Shown here piece after piece: positions 1 through 9,715 of a stretch of DNA of 64,000 bases. A model generated the notes under the pieces. It saw only the letters and a program-made list of their open reading frames with translations, searched no databases and was not told the DNA's origin. This DNA is from an uncultured Pelagibacteraceae bacterium. Lineage in GTDB: Bacteria > Pseudomonadota > Alphaproteobacteria > Pelagibacterales > Pelagibacteraceae. The stretch lies in contig CACJVQ010000002.1 of NCBI GenBank assembly GCA_902596915.1, positions 38,879 to 102,878 on the forward strand, in the 5' to 3' direction. Position numbers and translations under genes: made by a program. Every line of letters begins with the position of its first letter. The stretch's first letter is position 1.

Positions 1-77
1 GGAATTACTTGAAGGACTTTTAATTTAGACTGCATGTGGTAATAATATTATAAACTTGATCAACTTTATTACTTTAT

Positions 78-839
78 ATGAAAAAATATAAATTTCTAAG
101 AATTTCTAAATATAAAAAACTAAGATATATAGCAAATAATTATAAAAAAAAACTTTACGTAGTTTTTTTACCTGGTTTTGCATCTGATATTGACGGTGAA
201 AAACCAAAGAAATTTTTAAAATTTGCCATTCAAAATAAACTTGGATTTTTAGCCATGGAATACTTTGGTCATGGAAGATCATCAGGAGAATTTACAAGAG
301 GTAACATCACTAAATGGTCAAATGACGCAAGAATTACAATAAGTAAAATAGTTAAAAAAAATGACTTTATACTAATTGGATCTAGCATGGGTGGCTGGAT
401 TTCTTTGTTAATGCATAGATATTATAGTTCGCAAATTAAAGGTTTTTTAGGAATTGGATCTGCTCCTGAATTTCTTACAAGAATTATGTGGAAAAAATTT
501 TCAAAAAAAACAAAAAGTGAAATTTTGAAAGAAGGTATCTCAAAAATTAAAAATGGTGATTATGAGTATTTAATAACAAAACAGCTAATTTTAGACGGTA
601 AAAAAACCAGTAATAAAGTTCTTAATAAAAAATTATACAACACAAATCCTGTAACTATGGTTCATGGGCAGAAGGATGAAGTAGTTCCTGTAATGTATTC
701 AAGAAAAGTTTTAAAAATTTTTCCTAATGCAGAAAAAAAACTACTAGTGATAAAAAATGGAGATCATAGCCTTTCTTCGAAAAAAAATTTAAATATTATT
801 TGTAAAGAGTTAAAATCTATAATCAAAAAAGTTAACTAG
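78..839 (+). CDS. Alpha/beta hydrolase (serine esterase/thioesterase-like)
   Basis: This 253-residue protein has an alpha/beta-hydrolase layout. The nucleophile motif GSSMGG places Ser103 at the elbow, Asp200 lies in HGQKDEVVP and His230 in NGDHS, giving a complete catalytic triad. The oxyanion-side segment LPGFASD is near residues 31-37. There is no signal peptide, so it is probably cytoplasmic. It loosely resembles the ABHD10-type esterase group, but the substrate cannot be read from sequence. Its last 8 bases overlap the end of convergent gltB. The stretch upstream (1-77) holds no gene that I can support. Confidence 0.85.
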   Translation: MKKYKFLRISKYKKLRYIANNYKKKLYVVFLPGFASDIDGEKPKKFLKFAIQNKLGFLAMEYFGHGRSSGEFTRGNITKWSNDARITISKIVKKNDFILIGSSMGGWISLLMHRYYSSQIKGFLGIGSAPEFLTRIMWKKFSKKTKSEILKEGISKIKNGDYEYLITKQLILDGKKTSNKVLNKKLYNTNPVTMVHGQKDEVVPVMYSRKVLKIFPNAEKKLLVIKNGDHSLSSKKNLNIICKELKSIIKKVN

Positions 840-3800
840 CTTTTCCAACTAAACTTTTATTTGAAATAGGATTTTCTAATTTATTTAACATTTCTTTAGG
901 GCAAACTTGTAAGAAATTTTTAATTTCATCGTCAAAATTTTTAATAATCTGCGATGATAAATTAGAGTTAGTTTCATCATTGTGTTTTAAAACTAAATCT
1001 TTTAGATAGTTTTTCCAGTATTCTGTCTCGGGCGTTTGCCAAACTATCGTTTCAGGATTAGCTTTTTTTGCGAACTGGCTTTTTGGATCATATATAAATG
1101 CCATACCACCAGTCATACCAGCTCCAAAATTATCACCTACCTCTCCCAATATTACTATTGACCCACCTGTCATGTACTCACAACCATTTGAATCACATCC
1201 TTCTATGACTGCAGTAGCACCCGAGTTTCTAACAGCAAATCTTTCTCCAGCTTGTCCTGCTGCAAAAAGATATCCTGATGTTGCTCCATACAGTACTGTA
1301 TTCCCTATAATAGTATTCTCATTTGAAATTAAATTACTCTCATCTTGAAGTTTAATTATAATAGATGCACCTGATAGACCCTTTGCAACATAATCATTAG
1401 CATCACCTTTTAATATCAATTTAAGTCCTTTAACACCAAATGCACCAAAAGATTGACCAGCAGAACCTTTGAAATTTATAGCAAAAGTATTTTCCTCTAA
1501 TTTATTATTTCCAAATTTTTTATAAAGATTATAAGAAATTCTTGTTCCAACTGCCCTATCTGTGTTTTCGATTGCATAAATATTTTCTAAAGGCAATTTT
1601 CTATTAATTAAACTTTCTATCTCAGGCCAAATTTTTTGGTCCAAAGTATCTGGAACTTCATTTATTATTGGTGTTTCACAATATCTTTTATTTGTGCCGG
1701 GATCAGCTTGAACAAATAGAGGATTTAAATCTAAGTCATCTAAATTTGGCGATCCTTTACTAACTTGTCTTAATAAATCTGTTCTTCCAATTACTTCGTT
1801 TAAATTTTTAAATCCTAAACTTGATAAAATTTCTCTAACTTCTTGAGCAATAAAAGAAAATAGATTTACTATTTTATCCGGAGTACCAGTAAATTTTTTT
1901 CTTAATTCATCATCTTGTGTACAAACTCCAACTGGACATGTATTAGAATGGCATTGCCTTACCATAATACAGCCCATTGCGACTAACGCAGTTGTTGCTA
2001 CACCAAATTCTTCAGCACCCATCATTGCTGCCATCACTACATCTCTTCCTGTTTTAATTCCTCCATCTGTTCTTAATGTAACAAGGTGCCTTAATTTATT
2101 TAAAGTTAATACTTGGTTTGCCTCTGTTAGGCCCATTTCCCATGGAATACCAACATATTTAACACTTGTTTGTGGGGTAGCGCCTGTTCCGCCATTATGA
2201 CCTGAAATTAATATTATGTCAGCTTTAGCTTTGGCAACACCTGCTGCAATAGTTCCTATACCAGAAGAGGCAACTAATTTAACACCAACTCTTGCCTTAG
2301 GATTAATTTGCTTGAGGTCATAAATAAGCTGAGCTAAATCTTCAATTGAATAAATATCGTGGTGTGGTGGTGGTGAGATTAAAGTTACACCAGGAGTAGA
2401 ATGTCTCAATCTTGCAATTTCTTCAGTTACTTTAAATCCTGGTAATTGACCACCTTCTCCAGGTTTTGCTCCCTGAGCAATTTTAATTTCAATCTCATTA
2501 CAATTATTTAAATAGTTAATAGTCACTCCAAATCTCGCTGAAGCAATTTGCTTAACTCTAGAATTTGCACTATCTCCATTATCTAATACTTTAAATCTCT
2601 CTTCATCTTCTCCGCCTTCTCCACTACATGAAGCTCCTTTAATTCTGTTCATGCCCATGGCAAGTGTTTCGTGTGCTTCTTTTGATAAGGCTCCATGAGA
2701 CATACTTCCACTTCCAAATCTTTTCATGATTTCAGTTATTGGCTCAACTTGATTAATATCAATTGCCTGTTGATTTTTAAAATCAATTAAATCTCTTAAA
2801 CTAATTGGTTTTAAACCATAAATACCCTTAGTATATTTTTTATAAGTTTCATATGAATTTGAGCCTACAGCTGCTTGTAAAAGATGAATTAATTTTCCTT
2901 GATATTGATGAGTTTCACCATTTTTTCTATATCTGTAAATTCCACCAATTGGTAAAATATTAGAGTGAATATCAAATGCATCTTTATGTATAGATCTTAT
3001 TTTTTTTTCAATACCAGTTAAACCTATTCCAGAAATTTTAGATAATACTCCTGGAAAATAATCTTTTACAATTGTTCTACTCAATCCAACAGTTTCAAAA
3101 TTACATCCACCTCTATATGAACTTAAAACTGATATACCCATCTTTGACATTATTTTTAATAGTCCAAGATTTACTGATTTTATATATCTACCCACGCACT
3201 CATCAAATGAGAAATTCCCAAAAAGCTTTTTTGAATATCTTTGATATAAACTATCAAATGCTAAGTAAGGATTGACCGTTGTTGCTCCAACACCTATTAA
3301 TGTTGCAAATGAATGGGTATCTAGAGCATCTCCTGTTTGTACATTAATTGATGCATAGCCTCTTAAGCCTAATTTTATTAAATGAGTATTTATTGCACCA
3401 ATGCATAGCAGTATTGGCATTGGTAATTTTGTTTCAGATATATTTTTATCAGACAAAATAAGTTGAGTATTGCCTTCTCTAACTGCTTTTTCAGCGTCAT
3501 TTTTTAATAATTCAATAGCCTCTTCTAAAGTTTGATCAGTATTAAATGTGCAATCTAAAATTTTATAATTATCTCCAAAATACTTTATAAATTTTTCAAA
3601 CTGAGTATTTGATAAAATTGGACTATCTAAAACATAAATATTTTCCTCTGTAAGATTAGAAAAATCTAGTATGTTTCCTAAATTTCCAAACCTAGTTTTC
3701 AAGCTCATCACCTTATTTTCTCTAAGTGAATCGATAGGGGGATTGGTCACCTGACTAAAATTCTGTCTAAAATAATGATAAAGAGGCCTATATTTATCAG

Positions 3801-5328
3801 ATAAAACTGCAAGGGGAGTGTCATCTCCCATAGATCCAGTTGCTTCTTTAGCATCCTCAGCCATAGGATGTAGAATTAACTCCAAGTCCTCAAGACTATA
3901 ACCAAAACAATGTTGAATCTTTTTTAAATCAGCACCTGAAAAGTGGCTTTTTTCATTTTCTATAGTTAATGATTTATCTAATTCAATTATTTGATTATTG
4001 AAGTGTTTGTATTCTTTAGACAAAAAATTCTTTATTTGATTGTTTGTATAAACTTTTCCTTTTTCAATTCTCACTCCTAATATTTCACCCGGTCCCAATC
4101 TTCCTTTTGAAATAATTTTCTTCTCATTTAGGTCAATCATTCCTGTCTCAGATCCTGCGAATAGAAGTTTATCTCTTGTAATTGTATATCTAAGAGGTCT
4201 AAGTCCATTTCTGTCACTTCCTACAATAACCCACTCATTGTCAGTTGCAGCTATAGCAGCAGGTCCATCCCAAGGTTCCATTGTACTATTTAAAAAGTTA
4301 AAAAGTTGTTGATGATCTTTTGGAAGAACTTTACTTTTTTTTGACCAAGCATCTGGTATTAGCATAAGTTTAGCTAAAGGTGCTGAATGTCCAGAAATAT
4401 TTAATAATTCAAACACATTATCTAATGATGCAGAATCAGAATTACCAGCTGGGATAACCGGTTTTAAATTTTCCATATCATCAAACAAAGGACTAAACAT
4501 TTCCTCTTCGTGAATTCTCATCCAATTAATATTTCCTTTTAAAGTGTTTATCTCCCCATTGTGAGCAATTGATCTAAAAGGTTGGGCTAAATCCCAACTT
4601 GGAGCAGTGTTAGTAGAAAATCTTTGATGGAAAATTGCATAACGTGAAATGAAACGTTCATCTTTTAAATCTGGATAAAAATCAGATAAAGACTCCGCTA
4701 AAAACATTCCTTTATAAATTATTGATTTCGAGCTGAATGAACAAATATAAAAATTGTTTAATTGATTTCTTAAAGCTTCTTTTTCAATTTTTCTTCGAGT
4801 TTCATAAAGAGCTCTTTCTAAATCCTTACCATGAATTGACTTATCATTATGAGTAAAAAGAACTTGTGTAATCTCAGGCCTAGTTTGTTCTGCCTTTTCT
4901 CCTAAAACAGAAGGATCCACAGGTACTTGTCTCCATCCGTAAATATTAAAATTCTTTTTTGTTAATTCACTTTCTACAATTGATCTGCATTGCTCTTGTC
5001 CCCCAAAGTCATTTCTTGGCAAGAAAATCATTCCCACACATAAATCTGAGTTATCGTGCTGATGACCTGTTATTTCAATTTTTTCTGCAAAGAAATCATT
5101 TGGTATTTCAATATGAATACCTGCTCCGTCTCCAGTTTTGCCGTCTGCATCAATTGCACCTCTATGCCATACAGCTTTTAGAGCCTCGATGCCATATTCG
5201 ACTACTTTTCTTGATTTTAGACCCTCAGTTGACGCAACAAGACCTACTCCGCATGCATCATGTTCCATAGTTTCATCATAAACATGATTTTTTTTTAAAA
5301 GTTTACGATTTTTGTTTTGAATATTCAT
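832..5328 (-). CDS. gltB: Glutamate synthase (NADPH) large subunit
   Basis: The 1498-residue large (alpha) subunit of NADPH-dependent GOGAT moves the amide of glutamine to 2-oxoglutarate, completing ammonium assimilation with glutamine synthetase. The class-II amidotransferase nucleophile is expected at Cys26 in HDACGVGL, after a 25-residue propeptide. The FMN-binding synthase domain contains GEGGED and PPPHHDIYSIEDL, followed by the 3Fe-4S cysteines in MGCIMVRQCHSNTCPVGVC, and the C-terminal GXGXG-type beta helix is complete. Length is normal for the family. It follows gltD with a TAATG stop/start overlap at 5326-5330, so the two are translationally coupled. Confidence 0.97.
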   Translation of the reverse strand: MNIQNKNRKLLKKNHVYDETMEHDACGVGLVASTEGLKSRKVVEYGIEALKAVWHRGAIDADGKTGDGAGIHIEIPNDFFAEKIEITGHQHDNSDLCVGMIFLPRNDFGGQEQCRSIVESELTKKNFNIYGWRQVPVDPSVLGEKAEQTRPEITQVLFTHNDKSIHGKDLERALYETRRKIEKEALRNQLNNFYICSFSSKSIIYKGMFLAESLSDFYPDLKDERFISRYAIFHQRFSTNTAPSWDLAQPFRSIAHNGEINTLKGNINWMRIHEEEMFSPLFDDMENLKPVIPAGNSDSASLDNVFELLNISGHSAPLAKLMLIPDAWSKKSKVLPKDHQQLFNFLNSTMEPWDGPAAIAATDNEWVIVGSDRNGLRPLRYTITRDKLLFAGSETGMIDLNEKKIISKGRLGPGEILGVRIEKGKVYTNNQIKNFLSKEYKHFNNQIIELDKSLTIENEKSHFSGADLKKIQHCFGYSLEDLELILHPMAEDAKEATGSMGDDTPLAVLSDKYRPLYHYFRQNFSQVTNPPIDSLRENKVMSLKTRFGNLGNILDFSNLTEENIYVLDSPILSNTQFEKFIKYFGDNYKILDCTFNTDQTLEEAIELLKNDAEKAVREGNTQLILSDKNISETKLPMPILLCIGAINTHLIKLGLRGYASINVQTGDALDTHSFATLIGVGATTVNPYLAFDSLYQRYSKKLFGNFSFDECVGRYIKSVNLGLLKIMSKMGISVLSSYRGGCNFETVGLSRTIVKDYFPGVLSKISGIGLTGIEKKIRSIHKDAFDIHSNILPIGGIYRYRKNGETHQYQGKLIHLLQAAVGSNSYETYKKYTKGIYGLKPISLRDLIDFKNQQAIDINQVEPITEIMKRFGSGSMSHGALSKEAHETLAMGMNRIKGASCSGEGGEDEERFKVLDNGDSANSRVKQIASARFGVTINYLNNCNEIEIKIAQGAKPGEGGQLPGFKVTEEIARLRHSTPGVTLISPPPHHDIYSIEDLAQLIYDLKQINPKARVGVKLVASSGIGTIAAGVAKAKADIILISGHNGGTGATPQTSVKYVGIPWEMGLTEANQVLTLNKLRHLVTLRTDGGIKTGRDVVMAAMMGAEEFGVATTALVAMGCIMVRQCHSNTCPVGVCTQDDELRKKFTGTPDKIVNLFSFIAQEVREILSSLGFKNLNEVIGRTDLLRQVSKGSPNLDDLDLNPLFVQADPGTNKRYCETPIINEVPDTLDQKIWPEIESLINRKLPLENIYAIENTDRAVGTRISYNLYKKFGNNKLEENTFAINFKGSAGQSFGAFGVKGLKLILKGDANDYVAKGLSGASIIIKLQDESNLISNENTIIGNTVLYGATSGYLFAAGQAGERFAVRNSGATAVIEGCDSNGCEYMTGGSIVILGEVGDNFGAGMTGGMAFIYDPKSQFAKKANPETIVWQTPETEYWKNYLKDLVLKHNDETNSNLSSQIIKNFDDEIKNFLQVCPKEMLNKLENPISNKSLVGKAS

Positions 5329-6761
5329 TATGCAACCTTCATTTTTTGTTTTGATTGAAGATAGCTTTCGATTGAAGTCGCAGCATCTCTACCGTCTTTA
5401 ATAGCCCATACAACTAATGAGGCTCCTCTTACAATGTCTCCAGCCGCAAATACACCTGGTATACTAGTCTCCAAGGTATCAAAGTCAGCTTTTATTGTTC
5501 CCCACTGTGAAACTTGTAATCTAGGTTCCTGAAATAGAACTGGTAAATCTTCTGGATCAAAACCTAAGGATTTAATTACCAAATCAGCATTAATTTCAAA
5601 TTCTGAGTTTTCTTCTGCAACAGGTCTTCTTCTGCCACTTTCATCCGGATTTGTTAATTTCATTTTATCTACAATTATACTATTTACTTTATTGGTTCCT
5701 CTAAACTCTTTTGGATTACTTAACCAAATAAATTCTACACCTTCCTCTTCAGCATTACCGACTTCTCTCGCTGATCCAGGCATATTTTCTCTATCTCTTC
5801 TGTAAAGGCATTTTACAGATTTGGCTTTTTGTCTTACTGATGTTCTTACACAGTCCATTGCCGTGTCTCCACCACCAATTACCACTACATCTTTACCTTC
5901 GGCATTTAGTGTTCCGTTATCAAACATTTCGACTTTATCGCCTAAGCCTTTTTTGTTTGAAGCTGTTAAGAATTCCATTGCAGGAAAAATATTACTTAGA
6001 TCATTTCCAGGTAAGTTAACCTCTCTTGCTTTGTAAACACCTGTTGAAATTAATAAGGCATTATGTTTTGATTGTAATTCTTTTAATGTAGAGTCTTTAC
6101 CAACCTCAAAATTATGAACAAACTTTATTCCACCTTCTTTTAAAAGTTTAATTCTTCTCTCAACTACATGTTTTTCTAATTTAAAATTTGGTATTCCATA
6201 TATTAACAATCCACCTGCTCTGTCATACCGATCATATATTGTTATTTGATATCCCTTTTTACGTAATTCTTCACCACAAGCTAATCCTGCAGGACCAGCT
6301 CCAATAATTCCAACACTTTGTTCATTTTCAATTTTTACATTTATTGGTTTTACCCAACCATTTTCCCACGCTTTATCTGTTAAATATTTTTCAACTGAAC
6401 CAATTGTTACTGTTCCATGTCCTGATTGCTCAATTACACAGTTTCCTTCACATAACCTATCTTGTGGGCATATTCTTCCACAAACTTCCGGCATATTATT
6501 GGTACTTTGGGATAGATGGTAAGCTTCTTCATACCTGCCCTCTGCAGTTAATTTTAACCAATCAGGTATATTGTTACTTAATGGACAGTGAACCTGACAA
6601 AAAGGAACACCACACTGTGAACACCTGCTCGATTGTTCTTTAGCTTTTTCATGAATAAACTCTTGATAAATCTCTCCAAAATCCTTTTTTCTCTGGGATT
6701 TATCTCTTTTAGGTGGATTTTGTTGACCTATATCTACAAACTTAAGCATTTTATTTGTCAT
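5328..6761 (-). CDS. gltD: Glutamate synthase small subunit (NADPH/FAD)
   Basis: The 477-residue beta subunit of GOGAT oxidises NADPH and feeds electrons to GltB. The N-terminal cysteine clusters CSQCGVPFCQVHCP and CGRICPQDRLCEGNC bind 4Fe-4S centres. Two dinucleotide folds follow: GAGPAGLACGEEL for FAD and GGGDTAMDC for NADPH. The C-terminal GVFAAGDIVRGASLVVWAI segment is the usual FAD contact. It is the first gene of a gltD-gltB operon, the reverse of the Escherichia coli order. The 178-bp divergent gap toward uppP carries two stem-loops, listed separately. Confidence 0.96.
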   Translation of the reverse strand: MTNKMLKFVDIGQQNPPKRDKSQRKKDFGEIYQEFIHEKAKEQSSRCSQCGVPFCQVHCPLSNNIPDWLKLTAEGRYEEAYHLSQSTNNMPEVCGRICPQDRLCEGNCVIEQSGHGTVTIGSVEKYLTDKAWENGWVKPINVKIENEQSVGIIGAGPAGLACGEELRKKGYQITIYDRYDRAGGLLIYGIPNFKLEKHVVERRIKLLKEGGIKFVHNFEVGKDSTLKELQSKHNALLISTGVYKAREVNLPGNDLSNIFPAMEFLTASNKKGLGDKVEMFDNGTLNAEGKDVVVIGGGDTAMDCVRTSVRQKAKSVKCLYRRDRENMPGSAREVGNAEEEGVEFIWLSNPKEFRGTNKVNSIIVDKMKLTNPDESGRRRPVAEENSEFEINADLVIKSLGFDPEDLPVLFQEPRLQVSQWGTIKADFDTLETSIPGVFAAGDIVRGASLVVWAIKDGRDAATSIESYLQSKQKMKVA

Positions 6762-6867
6762 TTAAATCGGCTTATACACCAGAAGCATATTTCCTTAAAG
6801 TATTACTAGGTAATAAATACTGACATATATTTTCAAAAAATCCTAATTTTGTTACATTTTCTATTTT

Positions 6868-6917
6868 ATGCATAGTTGATATGCATTTAAAAGATTGCCT
6901 TATTTAGGTAATCTTTT
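6868..6917. repeat. Two tandem stem-loops in the gltD-uppP divergent region
   Basis: A first inverted repeat has arms ATGCATA (6868-6874) and TATGCAT (6880-6886) with a 5-base loop. Two bases later a second has arms AAAAGATTGCCT (6889-6900) and AGGTAATCTTTT (6906-6917), 12 pairs with one G-T. The second ends 22 bases before the uppP start. They could be leader RNA structures or protein-binding sites. No gene reads into them from either side, so they are not terminators of an upstream gene. Confidence 0.6.
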
Positions 6918-6939
6918 AACTATCTATTAAAAGTCCTTA

Positions 6940-7707
6940 ATGATTTCAAAATATATAGAAGCATCAATTTTAGCGTTTGTGCAAGGTTTTTCAGAATTTA
7001 TACCAGTCAGTTCCTCTGCCCACCTTATAATTATATCAAAAATATCGAACTTTAGTATTAGTTCGCTTCAACTTGATATCAGTCTTCACTTAGGTTCCCT
7101 TTTGGCAATTATTTTTTATTTTAGAAAGGATTTAGTAAATATTTTAATAAATAAGTCTTTATTATTACTTATAATTTTAGGTTCTTTTCCATTAGTTGTT
7201 GTTGGTTATTTTATTTATACCTCAGGACTGATTGAAAATTTAAGAAGTTTAAAAGTTATAGCATGGACGACTTTAATATTTGGTATTTTATTATTTATTG
7301 CGGACCGATCTAGTATTAAAAATAAAATTGATACCAGTTTAAGTTTAAAAAATATTTTAATCATTGGTATTTTTCAAATTTTAGCTGTTATACCTGGTGT
7401 AAGCAGATCAGGTATAATAATTACAGCTTCAAGGTTTTTAAATTTCGATAGAGTAGATTCTTCAAAAATATCTTTTTACTTATCAATACCTGCATTAGCG
7501 GGAGCAAGTATCCTTAGCTTGAAAGATGTGATAAATGCAAACATAGAATTGAACATATTATTTTTATATTCAATAATATTTTCATTTATAGTTTCTTACT
7601 TAACAATTAAATATTTTTTAATTTATGTAAAAAATTTTAATCTAAATATTTTTGTTTATTATAGAACTTTTCTTGCTTTAATTCTTTTTGTAATTGCTTA
7701 TAGCTAA
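6940..7707 (+). CDS. uppP: Undecaprenyl-diphosphatase (BacA/UppP)
   Basis: This integral membrane enzyme (255 residues) dephosphorylates undecaprenyl pyrophosphate to recycle the lipid carrier of peptidoglycan synthesis. It carries both signatures of the BacA family: the (E/Q)-rich GFSEFIPVSSSAHLI motif at residues 16-30 and PGVSRSG near residue 150. Several hydrophobic helices span the rest. It is monocistronic on the plus strand, and its last 4 bases overlap the end of the convergent EamA gene. Confidence 0.95.
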   Translation: MISKYIEASILAFVQGFSEFIPVSSSAHLIIISKISNFSISSLQLDISLHLGSLLAIIFYFRKDLVNILINKSLLLLIILGSFPLVVVGYFIYTSGLIENLRSLKVIAWTTLIFGILLFIADRSSIKNKIDTSLSLKNILIIGIFQILAVIPGVSRSGIIITASRFLNFDRVDSSKISFYLSIPALAGASILSLKDVINANIELNILFLYSIIFSFIVSYLTIKYFLIYVKNFNLNIFVYYRTFLALILFVIAYS

Positions 7708-8588
7708 TTTTTAGTACTAGGTGAAATTTGAGAAGAAATTACTGCAATCAATATTAGTAAACAACCAATCATGTTATTTATACTTAAAAATTGATTGAGA
7801 ATAATCCATCCTGCTATAGCTGCAAATACTCCCTCGAGAGAATAAATAATTGCTGCTGGTGCTTCTTCTATGTTTTTTTGTGCATACATTTGTAATGTAA
7901 AGGCTATACCACCTGATAATGCTCCTGCGTAAAGAATAGAACTACTTTCCATTAATATTTTTGAAATATTTATTTCTTCAAAAATATAAGAAAAGATTAA
8001 TGAAAGTGTTGCAACAAATAATGCTTGCAGTGCAGCATAAAACATTGGAATATCAAATTCTTCCATGAACTTACCTGCAAAAATTATATGCAAAGCCCAA
8101 AATACTGAGCACAATATAACTAGACCATCACCTAACATAATTTCTGAGTTAGAAAAATCACTTAGAAGGTATACACCAACAACACAAAGACCAATTGCCG
8201 GCCATATACTCCAATGAACTTTTTTGGAGTAGATGAAAAATAACAAAATCGGAACTATCGGTACGTAAAATACTGTAAAAAAAGCTGCATTTGCAATATT
8301 TGTATATTGGAGAGCAGTTTGTTGTAAAAAAGTACCCAAAAACAGTGATACTCCCATGAAAACTAAGTATTTTATAAAAAGTTTTGATTTTGGCAATATT
8401 TCTAGTTTAATTTTTTTCCTCTCAAATAATAAGGCAAGTGGCAATATTGTAAAAAAGCCAACAATAAATCTTGCTGAATTAAAAGTTAATGGACCGATAT
8501 TATCCATACCAGTATCTTGAGCGATGAAAGCTGTTCCCCAAATAAAAGTTGTGACTAGGGCGCAGACCATTGAAAGGGATTTTGTCAT
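7704..8588 (-). CDS. EamA/DMT-family transporter
   Basis: The 294-residue protein has about ten hydrophobic segments arranged as two EamA repeats. The first repeat opens with ALVTTFIWGTAFIAQD and the second begins around LGDGLVILCSVFWALHIIFAG, as in drug/metabolite exporters of the RhaT/YdcZ/EamA superfamily. The substrate is unknown; related proteins move amino acids or other metabolites. It lies 26 bp downstream of the 2OG-oxygenase gene and is probably the last gene of the aceE-aceF operon. Confidence 0.85.
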   Translation of the reverse strand: MTKSLSMVCALVTTFIWGTAFIAQDTGMDNIGPLTFNSARFIVGFFTILPLALLFERKKIKLEILPKSKLFIKYLVFMGVSLFLGTFLQQTALQYTNIANAAFFTVFYVPIVPILLFFIYSKKVHWSIWPAIGLCVVGVYLLSDFSNSEIMLGDGLVILCSVFWALHIIFAGKFMEEFDIPMFYAALQALFVATLSLIFSYIFEEINISKILMESSSILYAGALSGGIAFTLQMYAQKNIEEAPAAIIYSLEGVFAAIAGWIILNQFLSINNMIGCLLILIAVISSQISPSTKN

Positions 8589-8614
8589 TGTATTTAATTA
8601 AATAATTTTATTAA

Positions 8615-9715
8615 TTAATTTATTCCGTTTAACTTACAAGAGCTATCAAAATCCTCTTTGTTAATATAACACCCTGACATTTTTCTAACTCCATTAAACG
8701 ATCCTCTACCATGAAGTATTCGCCAATTATTAAATATTAGAAGTTCTCCAGGTTTAAGTATATGTCGCCACTGATAATCTTTGTTATTAGCAATAAGATC
8801 AAATTTTTTAATTGCTTCATAAAACTTTAATGTTAAATCTTTTTCAAATCTAAATGGTGCTCGATCATAATTATTAAAACTAACTTGAACTATTTCATTA
8901 TTTTCATTTAACTTAAATATTGGTCTTTCAGCCTCAAGATAAACACCATCACCGATATAATTTCCCTTAACATTTATTTTTGTCATTAATTCATACATCG
9001 GCTGGTTTTCTTTTTTTATTGTTTCTGCTATTTTTAATCCATCAACCATAATCGATTCACCACCTTTAGCATTATATTCGCAACAAAGTAGTAATTGTAA
9101 TCCAGGAGCGTCATTACTATATGTTGAATCTGTGTGAGGTCTGAGTTCTTCTTGAGTGTATGCGCTATCAGCTTTATTTTCATCTGACTCAAAACTCCAT
9201 AGTCCTCCAAATATAGAATTTCTTACGTAACCAATTCTATTTGCAATTGTTTCAACAGACTTTAAATTGGTTTCACAGTTTTTAATTACTGAAAATCCAT
9301 GGTCATAAAGATTTTTCAAAAAATTTCTAAATCCTTCATTTGATAAAATTGAATTATAATCTAAAAAAATTTCTTCTTTTATTTCATTAGCTTTCCAGAT
9401 TTTTAAATTAGATTTTACTTCTTTTTTCTTTTTTAATTTATTATTAGTTAGAAATTCAGATGAATATTTAACTGGTTTTTCTAAATCAGGCCATGAGACA
9501 CTCATATATTTTCCATTTTCAATTATTTCTGCCTTTTTAACTTTTAAATTTATATCTAATGCTGCTGTATATGTTTTCCTTTGACTAGACCTTTTATCCC
9601 AATTTTGTTCATCTTTTGCATGATCTCTTAGCCAAATATTAGGAAAAATTTCAGAATTTTCTCCATTGAAGTGGACGTGTACATCATCTGCTAATATTTC
9701 AATTTTAGTAATCAT
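8615..9715 (-). CDS. 2-Oxoglutarate/Fe(II) oxygenase, gamma-butyrobetaine hydroxylase-like
   Basis: This 366-residue enzyme has the two-domain architecture of gamma-butyrobetaine/trimethyllysine hydroxylases: an N-terminal DUF971-like domain (residues 1-95, LRDHAKDEQNW) and a TauD/TfdA catalytic domain. Fe(II) ligands are visible as His194 and Asp196 in RPHTDST and His335 in RILHGRGSF, with Arg in the same strand for 2-oxoglutarate. The cysteines that bind zinc in the N-terminal domain of characterised gamma-butyrobetaine hydroxylases are missing. It overlaps the end of aceF by 4 bases, so it is co-translated with pyruvate dehydrogenase. The substrate is not known; a betaine or a methylated amino acid is a family-based guess. 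Confidence 0.8.
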   Translation of the reverse strand: MITKIEILADDVHVHFNGENSEIFPNIWLRDHAKDEQNWDKRSSQRKTYTAALDINLKVKKAEIIENGKYMSVSWPDLEKPVKYSSEFLTNNKLKKKKEVKSNLKIWKANEIKEEIFLDYNSILSNEGFRNFLKNLYDHGFSVIKNCETNLKSVETIANRIGYVRNSIFGGLWSFESDENKADSAYTQEELRPHTDSTYSNDAPGLQLLLCCEYNAKGGESIMVDGLKIAETIKKENQPMYELMTKINVKGNYIGDGVYLEAERPIFKLNENNEIVQVSFNNYDRAPFRFEKDLTLKFYEAIKKFDLIANNKDYQWRHILKPGELLIFNNWRILHGRGSFNGVRKMSGCYINKEDFDSSCKLNGIN

